Assembly: GCA_905250115.1 (NCBI GenBank)
Contig: CAJNOI010000054.1
Coordinates: 499,277 to 563,276, forward strand
Length of the DNA: 64,000 nt
Direction: 5' to 3'
DNA from: Adineta steineri
Taxonomy: Eukaryota > Rotifera > Eurotatoria > Adinetida > Adinetidae
Shown here: piece by piece, positions 47,934 through 64,000 of the stretch
How the letters are laid out: the number at the start of each line of letters is the position of its first letter
Numbering within the stretch: position 1 is the stretch's first letter
Notes under the pieces: model-generated
The model's database searches: none
Told to the model about the DNA's origin: nothing
The model's input: only the letters and a program-made list of their open reading frames with translations
Program-made: the position numbers and the translations under genes

Positions 47934-50900
47934 GTATCTTTTCTCTGGATAACTAATGAGAAATACAATATAGTCGTATGTGCAAGGCCAATATAAGGTT
48001 TAAAATGTCATATATAAAAAATTCCTAGTCAATAAATAAATATCCACATGTGTCAAAACAACTAGCTGAAACTTTGTTTTCTTACCATTTGCTTTTCTTT
48101 ATTATATATAAATATACTAAGATTGTATAGAACAGAATTTTCTAATGTTATGATTTCTATATTAAAATCTCATGTTATTCAATTATCTTTGATTTTTTTA
48201 TCATTCATCAATTACATTTGATAAAGAATAAGATAAAAGAAATATCTACTAATCGTATTCAAAATATAAATTTAGTATTTTTATAATTACTCTAATTAGT
48301 TATGTTTTGTATTTTTTGATAAATTTTTAAATAAAATATTTATAGTGTGCATGTAGACTTTTTATTTAGATTATGAATATTTTCTTAATTTAACAAGATA
48401 CATTCATATATCTAGGTATCATGCATGCTTTTTCATGTTCTCATTACTGATTTGTTCTTTTATTTTTAATCATATCTGGAAATAATTTAACATATTATCA
48501 GTGTCATTTTAATCCCCTGTCATCTTTGAAAAAGCACATTGTGCATTAGTTAGATTTCATTAACCTTTTGGATATTTTTTTTTCTGATAAAATCAAATTT
48601 TAAATGATTGATATACAATGAATATATTTGATAATCAATAGTGTTGTCTATAATGAGAAATTAGGAAAAATAGTTTTTATTAAAAAAAAAGAAAGAAAAA
48701 ATTTAATTATCGGATTTGATGACCTGTCAATGTAGAGCGATGAAATCTTATAGGATTAGGTCGGAATTGAAATTTATGGATTCTAACGTCTAGGGATAAA
48801 AGTTTAACAAGGTTATAATAGTCTATCGAAATTTTTTTGAATAAAATGTTTTAGACGAGTAAAAAGCGAGAGATTAGGACAAGAATTTTGTGTTCGTTTT
48901 GAATATAATCTCGGAAATTTTGTATCCATTTTTGTCATAAGACAGTGAGAAAATCTTTCGAACGCCTAGGCAGACAAAGCTCAAAAAAAACGGAGAAATA
49001 CGGCGTAGAAATTTTAAAATTTCAACGAAAATGAAATCAGGAAAAGCACGCATTTTTACGAGTTTTATCTCCCTTAGCTTTGTCTACTGTGATTAACGCG
49101 TTAAAACTCACAAAATAACGTGTAAAACCACGTTGAATTCCGCGTTTCAACGAGTAACTACGACGTAGATTTTAACGCTTTCCAAAATATTGCGTAGAAA
49201 CGCGTTAAGAATTCGTAAAAACGGTGTATTTACGAATTTTAGACGCGGGTTTTTAGATGTCTTGTCTGTCTGGGCGGCCTGAAAAATTGATGTGAATGAT
49301 GAGCATATAGACGTTTGGAACCTCCGTAAGTCCCTGTGCAAAAATGATTCAATTTAATAACTTTCTAGAGCGAACTATTCTTTACGATATGTAAAGAAAA
49401 ATTTTAGTATTTAAGTTTGAACACAATTAGTGAAAATACAAAAGCGTACGAGAAAATTTTCCGCCCAGACTATTTTTTCAGACCTGTCCAAGATTTCCTT
49501 ATTAATCTTAAGCGAAAAAAACGTGTATAATTATTGAGAAAGCGCATAAAATTCTGATTCTAACTCCTAGTTTGAAGAGAGGCAACAAACTTTTCGATAA
49601 ATCGTTACTATCGTAATAAATTTAAGGATGTGTTCCCGGTCGAATCAATAATCGGTTGAGAAGTTGTTAACTCTCGAGAAAGGACTCTACTCTACATTTT
49701 CCTATGACATAAATTGACGTCATTAAATCCAATATTTTTCCTTCAATAATCGTTTATTGTATCTATTGACAGAGGTTTGACCTAGTTCAGAGTACTTCTG
49801 CTTAACCACTTGATCTTTCCAACAATATTGATTAGTCAATATTAACCGCAAAAGCTTTTTGCATACGTCATTCACATAAAATCCTATTAGAAGATCGATG
49901 ATTTGCGAAACATTGTAATTTAAAAACAAATTGCATTCTCAATTAATGCATCATTCATAGCAGTCGAATCACTAAAATTAAGATTACGATTTTATTATAT
50001 AACTTTGCAGAATATGAGCATTAAGTAATTCTAATCAAACCTTACGAAATATACTCAAAAACTTAGATATATTTATGAATTAAAATTTTTTTAATTTCCG
50101 ACGAATGATTTCATTCTATTATATTAGAAGTATTGTTTCTATTGTTCAGAGAAAATATATATATATATGCTTCGGATAATCTAAAAATAAACAGAATTTT
50201 CGAATAGGTTAAAATATGGTTTTTTTAATAATCGTTCGTTAAGCTTCATATGAAAATAGCTTAGATCAAGGCGATATTGTTCTTTCTAGAGCATATCTTT
50301 TTTTTCATGAAAAGGTTACGCAAACGCTAATTTGTTTTTTTGATATTAATCGAAAACGCATTAGATTCTGTAATACCCTAAAACATATTTTGTTAGTCTC
50401 TAATTTAACCATTCATTCATTTCTCTAGGGCTAAAACAAAATCACTTAGTTAAATATAGTTACTGCTATATTAATCATCATAATTGAAATTGAATAGTAA
50501 TTCTTCAATTAAATAACATTCTGTTTATTTAATGGTTATCTAAAATTTATTTCAAATCAGCTTTTGTGACTGTTTACACATAATTATTACAAGCAACAAA
50601 CTTAGTCAAGGTCTGTTGTTATAATATCGATAAAATAATTTCATTAGTTAACGTAGTTGATTTTATGTATAAACAAACTAGAAGAAAATATTCATTTTAT
50701 ATGGTTATCATGTATTTATATTGATTTTATTTATAGTAATAATAATAATAATAATAATTGTATTTAGTTGTTTTCTTAATCTCATGCTATTTTCTTTTGT
50801 ATCATTCAAAACAAATAATCGATGAAAATAATTCCGTATAGGTTTGAATTAATATTATCTTCGTTTAGTAATATATGAGACAAAGAGAAATTGCTTTTTT

Positions 50901-51480
50901 TTTCTATTAGTAAATTTCTATTTCTTTTCTGAAAGATTTTCTCAGAGGATTGAGAATGAATGGTGCAATACAAAAACACACACACACAAAATGAAAATAC
51001 ATATAAATGTATAAACTGTTCCCGATAGATTATATTTATCATTTATATTGACGGGTAATATACAGTTAAGCATAAAAAACAAGACTAGAAACATTGTTAG
51101 TTTGCACTAAATTCGTGTGACACTTATCATCTAATATAAACGGAAATGAATCGAAAGAAGAAATGACTTTCATAGCATACCACTTGTAACTATAGATATA
51201 ACTTAACGTATGCGTGCATGACACGATAAAGAAAGAAAGCAAAAGGCAAGAAAAGAAAACTAAATAATAGAAAAACACTGATGAAGAAGTAATATATTGT
51301 GACGCTCACTTTAGTCTGTTGTTCAGCCACTATTGTGTAAAGAAGAAAAAAAAGAGTAAGAAGAAGAAGAAGAAAAAAAAAGGGAGAAGGGGAGGGGAAA
51401 GAGAAAAAAAATATAGAAGAGTTACAGACTTTGACAGTGTTGAGAATAGTATCGTATGTTCACATCATTATCATTCTACA
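47934..51480. other. Long intergenic stretch
   Basis: About 3.5 kb of mostly AT-rich DNA with an inverted-ended CpG-rich insert at 48962-49276 and a (TAA)n tract at about 50737-50759. From about 51330 the strand becomes A/G-rich and probably forms the 5' UTR of the first PKA transcript. No gene was recognised. Confidence 0.5.
48962..49276. repeat. CpG-rich insert with short terminal inverted repeats
   Basis: The left end reads CGCCTAGGCAGACAAAGC and the right end, on the minus strand, CGCCCAGACAGACAAGAC, 14 of 18 bases alike. The inside has many ACG, CGT and ACGCGTT words, unlike the flanks. No coding frame. It looks like a non-autonomous DNA element of unknown superfamily; target-site duplication not seen. 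Confidence 0.5.
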
Positions 51481-58906
<7,426 letters not shown>

Positions 58907-60344
58907 AAAAATTTCGACGACACCAAAAAAAGAAACATAAAAAAATCAAACTTTTTTTTTCCTTCTTTCTTTCTTTCTTTTTTTTAAAAATATTTTAAAC
59001 GCATAGATATGCGTTTTCATTACATTTTTTCTCTTGTTTTTCGACTTCTATTTATAGCTGTGCGATTTTCGTTTTTACAGCAATATCTTTCTTTTTTTCA
59101 TGTATAGATCTGTGTTATCATGTCTTCTTTCTTTTTTTGTTTTCTTTTTGTCTAACCTATTTTTTTTTCAATCCATATCCTGTGAGTTCTGACTGATTCT
59201 GTACTGTTGTTCTCGGTGTTGTTATTATTGTCTGTATTTCTTCTTACTTATGTTCTTTTTTTGGCGAAAAATTCTACTTCTTCACTTTATCCCGTTTTGT
59301 CTTTTGTCTTATTTTAAATTCATGCCTTTTTCTAGGTACTTTAAAAGAAAATTCAGAATATTTCTTTGATTTCTACAAATGAAAACTAATATTTTACAAG
59401 GAAAACAAAACGAAGTTTTGATCGTTAGAGACGATAAAAATACATGAAATAAACCTTGAGTATTCAAGTTATACTTGATTTTTATTTGTGAAGATTAAAT
59501 ATACGCAATTCGATTCGATCCTGGATATTATTTACCGCGTTTGGCAGAAAGATAAACTGCCGATAGTATTATTATTGCCGCTTCATTACACACTATTGAT
59601 ACAAGAATGAACGATTTGATTATTATAGTAGATCATTGATGCAGTATCGATGAAAGGATGAAATGAAGCTTTATTAAAAGTACTAGAGGCGTTTCTTTTT
59701 ATAATTCTTACTGTATTAAACTACGCCATCGAATTTAATAAATTAACATATCATTAGTATTTGGCCTATTAAAGATAGTTGCTAATTTCTGATCTTATTC
59801 CAATATACTTCATTGCTATAAATGCAACAGAATTGAATTCTAATTATTCTACAAATTTGAATGACAACAAACAGAAAATAGCAAACTGTTGTGATAATTA
59901 TATTTGAGTATCGGAAAAATGTAATAGACATTTATGTCTAAAGATTATTTCGTAGCTGTTTTTTATTAGTACTGCCATTTAGTAGATTAGACTTAGCGAC
60001 TATTAATCTATAAAAAGAATTCTATCTTTTCTTGTTTTTGGGTCACCGTGTACTTAAAGTTTCTTTTGTTGGACCTAAAATACATTTGTACCCTACATAA
60101 CAGAATCAAAGTCTAAGTTTTTCATGGTTTTAACGATAGTTTAGAGTAATTATTTGATCTAGATAATTTGACATATAATCATGTAAAAGTTCTTAGATGA
60201 AGTCAATATCTTATCTGTCATCTCATTGTCAATCGGCAGCAAAAACAACAACGATTAGTAGAAATAATATCGACAGACGTCTCAAAGTAGACTAAATTAT
60301 CATAAATATATTTAAACAACAAATGAAATGCATGGCTACAGCTT
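58907..60344. other. Intergenic DNA, PKA 3' side
   Basis: Starts with T-rich probable 3' UTR including a (CTTT)n tract at about 58964-58982. The remainder is AT-rich with no recognised gene. Confidence 0.5.
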
Positions 60345-60908
60345 AATTGCGGTCAAATTTTTTCGTCAATTAGAGTAAAAAGTCAATAATCAAGAAACGG
60401 GGGCTAAGAGAAAAAATGACCGAATTTAGTAGACTGTCCGCATTATAGAAATCAAATTTTAGTATATAAAGAAAGAAGAAAATACAAGAAATACAAGCAG
60501 ATTGAAGTCAGTTATGGTTTTTGTACGTTTTTTTCTGAAAAGATAATTTTTTTACATAATTCCTTCATTACCAGATTGTGTGGCAATAAAGGAACTGTTT
60601 TCTTGGTTTACGATAGACATTTTATGAACTGTTTTAGTTCTATTTCGGTTGCTTTGAATAAGTCTATGTCTAGCGTACACTTTCGAAAAAAATGATTTGG
60701 ACAGCACGCATGTATCCAGTACCACATCATTTTACTAGCGATAATTTCGTCTATATAATTTATTAAAATGTCCTACACTTATCTGTCGATTTCTTTCTTT
60801 TCGGTAATTCTATAATGCGGACATTTTTTTCTCTTATCCCCCGTTTCTCGATTGCGGACATATTTTTTCGTCAATTAAGGAAAAATGACCCCAATCAAGA
60901 AGACACGG
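60345..60908. repeat. Composite repeat element with direct and inverted copies
   Basis: The ends (60345-60400 and 60850-60908) are diverged direct repeats sharing ATTGCGG, TTTTTTCGTCAATTA and CAAGAA. Just inside, 60391-60450 and 60806-60850 are inverted copies sharing GAAACGGGGG, AAGAGAAAAAA, TGTCCGCATTATAGAA. No coding frame is seen. It is probably a nested or rearranged non-autonomous element. Confidence 0.6.
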
Positions 60909-61000
60909 GAATGCATACCATCTTTCTTCATTAGTAAAATTTAAATAATAATCTTAACAATCATTTATTAAAAAATATACTGTCGTATCAAGAATAGAAA

Positions 61001-62766
61001 TCATATTTCTTTAATATGTTTACTAGGTACTCCATAATCATCTTTTAATAAACGAGTAACAAATGAAACTTGATTGCCTTGTGCCATAATAATTCGACCA
61101 GTACGTTTTGCTTCATCTGCCTCGTTAATAACAGCACTAACTGAAGCACCTTGTCGAATACGTTTACACAATTCATTCAAATCAATTTGATATATATCTA
61201 AATGACGTATAAATGTTTGTCGTTTTCGATTTCGATCAATACATTCAAGTTCAATTGATTGAAGATGTCCATTAATACGAATTGGTTGTTCAAGATGAGC
61301 AAATAATAATTCCGTAGATGGTGACATTGCATCAAAAACAGCAGTATTAAGTTCATTCCAACTAACTAACATTGACGATTGATTTGTTGTTTTCAAAAGT
61401 CGAGATAGTATTGGATCTAATTTAACTTGTTTTTCTTGATTTAAATTATTTTTCATAACATATGATCGAACTGCTTGTCGAATTTCATCAGGACGAAGAT
61501 AATGTGTGGATGTTGAACAACCTAATATTTCATTAACACGTGAATTTGTTTTCCATAATTCAGTTATTGTAGGAAAAGTATATTTTATCATTGGTTGATC
61601 ACTTTCAGTTGTAGCAGCAGGAGTATTAGATGCTTTAGTTAAATAATTTTTTAGCCATGCAGGTGTACGAAAATGATCTAATTGTGGATTATTAATTAGA
61701 TTAAATGAAATAATAGCAAGTACACCTGGTTTAGTTTCTTCAAGAGAAATAAGATTATTAATTTGTTGTTGATATTGAAGAAATTTTGAAAATTTCTTAT
61801 GTGAACTTAATTTTAGATCGAGTGTTAAACCAGGTACACAATCTTGCATTATTGTATAGAAATGAGATGCTAAAAGAGGTAATTCATATGATTTGGCTTT
61901 ACGTTGACATAAGTAGAAAAATATTGTGTCGAGAATTTCATCCATTGATTCTGGGTGATCAGGTACTTCGTTAGATGGTGAAGCTAAAAGAAAAAGGCAA
62001 CAGTTGTATTTTTAAAGTTTAAGACATGATTAAAATTACCTGATATTGATTCTTCATTTAAATTTAAAGAATTAATATCATTTGAAGCTTGAGCACATGC
62101 TTGTTCAGTATTTTCATTAATTTTCTCTTGATCAGTAACAAATAATTGTCTTTGTTCTTTTTCATACGGTACTTCACTACGTGGTCCAATATTCCAAAGA
62201 GCATCTTGATAGATATGTAAAGGTACAACACCTCGTCCTTTCATTCCACTCATGTACATATCCTCACCATCCATTGTTGTTTGACCAATACCTATTGGAT
62301 ATCGATTATCATCCAAACAAATTGAACAAAGTTCATCTCGTTGAACATGACGAAATGTTTGTAATGTAACACCACCGGGTGGTAAAAGTAAACCAGGTAA
62401 CATTAAATCAGCACCATTCATTAAATAATTAAAAACATGTTTATGTGTATGAAATTTTAATTTCAATAAATCTGGATATTTCCATAAAAGATAAACAGTT
62501 GGTAGAATACGTTCAGTTTTAGTTTTAATATCTTCGACAATAAAAAACCAAGGAATTTTATTTGTTGAATAAACTAATATATCATCACCTGTACTTAATA
62601 ATAATTTACATGATGTGAAATCTTCACCTTTACCCAAAGGTATAGTTAATGAAAGTATATCATCAGGAATTGATGGATAGGTTTGTTGAAATTGTTGACG
62701 TAATTTTTTTCGATCAGATGATTTTACTTGTGTATATCCTTTAGATTTAAAATCTTTACGGAACAT
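61001..62766 (-). CDS. EIF2D: Eukaryotic translation initiation factor 2D (ligatin)
   Basis: Two exons, 62040-62766 and 61001-61983, joined by a 56-bp intron; 1710 nt, 569 aa, against about 584 in human. The start at 62766 (M-F-R-K-D-F) matches the family N-terminus and follows an acceptor-like TTTTATTACAG, implying a 5' UTR intron. The first half has the DUF1947/PUA region with Y-P-D-L-L, G-A-D-L-M-L-P-G-L and G-M-K-G-R-G. A SWIB/MDM2-like region follows (near R-L-D/K-L-D-P-I-L), and the C-terminus is an SUI1/eIF1-like domain with G-N-Q-V and a final K-H-I. eIF2D delivers initiator tRNA independently of GTP and recycles 40S subunits. Confidence 0.95.
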
Positions 62767-64000
62767 TATCTGTAATAAAAGATTTGCATATGAAAAATCT
62801 TCTATAAGAATATTATGCAAAGTTTAGTTTTTTCTTGCTTTGTTTCTTTTCAATCTGTTTAACTTTTGATGAAACTAGAAAAAATCTATCATAAGTAAAC
62901 GGTAATTCTAAGAATACATTCACTAGTCATATTGTTATTATCGAAGAATAATGTATACAAGAAATTTTCATATGATTGTGTAAAGAATTGAGAAATATAA
63001 TACCATCTTTTTATACTAGTAATATCTTCAAAAATCATTATTTTAATAGTACTCCAATCTTTAATTATTGTTTATCTATTTTTAATTTTATTTGGTCTGA
63101 TAATAATAAATTTCCAAGTTCAATAAGATTTTTTTATTTATTTTTTATACAAAATTCCATTTCTATATGAGAAAAAATATTATAGATCATGTATGCATTT
63201 TTCTGAGGACTAGCTTAATTGCGATGTATATTGAATGAAAAAAGGAAAATATCATGACTCCATTTTATGAAATTCTCTATACAAATATTTCTTTTTTACT
63301 ATAACTTTTATAATTCACGTGAGAAATTATGTCTGGTTAAAACGAAAAAGATTCCATGTTAATAAATATACCCGAGGATGAGTGACGTAATGTATGAAAT
63401 AATATTCACTTAATATAGTGAATAATAAAGAGCTACTAACCATGACTAAGAGATCAAAGAAAACAACAGAGAGGATCAAAGACAATCGATGTTATATAAA
63501 TGGCGTCAATAGATGACGTTGCTTGATGTTAACACATTTTGTAATTGTAAATGTATAATAGACTACCATATCGAAAAGATGCAAAAAAGCGTCTTTAAAG
63601 AAAATATTACTGAAGCTTTTATTCGATCAATACATTGGGGCACATAGATGCGTCTCTGGGAACCAAAAGACTAAACTATAATTTATTTATTTTTAAAAAC
63701 GTTATTTGTTCACTTTTCTCCACTGAAATAAAGAAAAGTCACTATAATAAACAATCACAATGACTTTACGCATAAGTATCTTATTCTATATAATGATCGA
63801 TATTGATTTGACGATTCTACCACTTAACCACACCTTAAACTCGAAATAAAACTGTATCGTATCTGTTGTTATCGTTTCTATTATATTAAATGAAGAAATG
63901 ATTGGATATTCCGTAGCAAAAGTGTTTATATATCTATTATGAGACGGGTCCCATTTCATATAGGAGATACGAAGGGTAAGGTATGGCATAATCATGCAAC
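62767..64000. other. Window end, no gene seen
   Basis: Upstream region of eIF2D, including a probable 5' UTR exon within about 62780-62820. No further exon, RNA gene or repeat was recognised to the right edge. Confidence 0.5.

Overview
The window is nuclear DNA from an animal: AT-rich, with many short GT-AG introns (often about 50-70 bp) and orthologues typical of metazoans (PKA catalytic subunit, DZANK1, DNAJC16, UCKL1, eIF2D, PDCD7, PHAX, RPL10A, CDC45, a neuronal calcium sensor). Compact genes, low GC and an expanded lineage-specific membrane-protein family suggest a small-genome invertebrate, most plausibly a bdelloid rotifer. That placement is inference only. All exon structures below were built by hand from splice sites, reading phase and family resemblance. 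Four runs of N (1476-1485, 24614-24713, 36363-36372, 47924-47933) mark assembly joins, and at least three fall in or beside genes.

Layout. 0.5-2.0 kb is a 30-bp-unit minisatellite and 2.2-3.2 kb a long inverted repeat. 3.4-9.9 kb (+) is one five-exon gene encoding three tandem copies of a two-pass, Cys-rich membrane unit. 12.0-13.9 kb (-) is a neuronal calcium sensor, followed on the same strand by PDCD7 (15.4-16.3), UCKL1 (16.7-19.7) and RPL10A (20.4-21.1). 22.5-24.7 kb (-) is an intronless relative of the tandem membrane gene, with two units and a gap at its 5' end. On the + strand follow a PHAX-domain gene (25.0), DNAJC16 (25.9-30.9) and an unrecognised low-complexity gene (32.4-34.7). On the - strand come a long coiled-coil gene (36.5-41.8, 3' end lost near a gap) and DZANK1 (42.7-46.8), which is head to head with a truncated CDC45 (47.0-47.9, +). 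PKA catalytic subunit (51.5-58.9, +) has three alternative first coding exons. eIF2D (61.0-62.8, -) closes the window.

Non-coding DNA carries several small non-autonomous transposon copies: a hAT-type element with an exact 8-bp target duplication, two related mariner-like elements, and other inverted-repeat elements, mostly in introns and intergenic DNA. Most genes are unrelated housekeeping or signalling functions.

The most unusual item is the tandem membrane-protein family. Six predicted membrane segments in three homologous units, joined in frame through two phase-1 introns, give a covalent three-unit protein whose topology recalls trimeric two-pass channels. That functional reading is a hypothesis.
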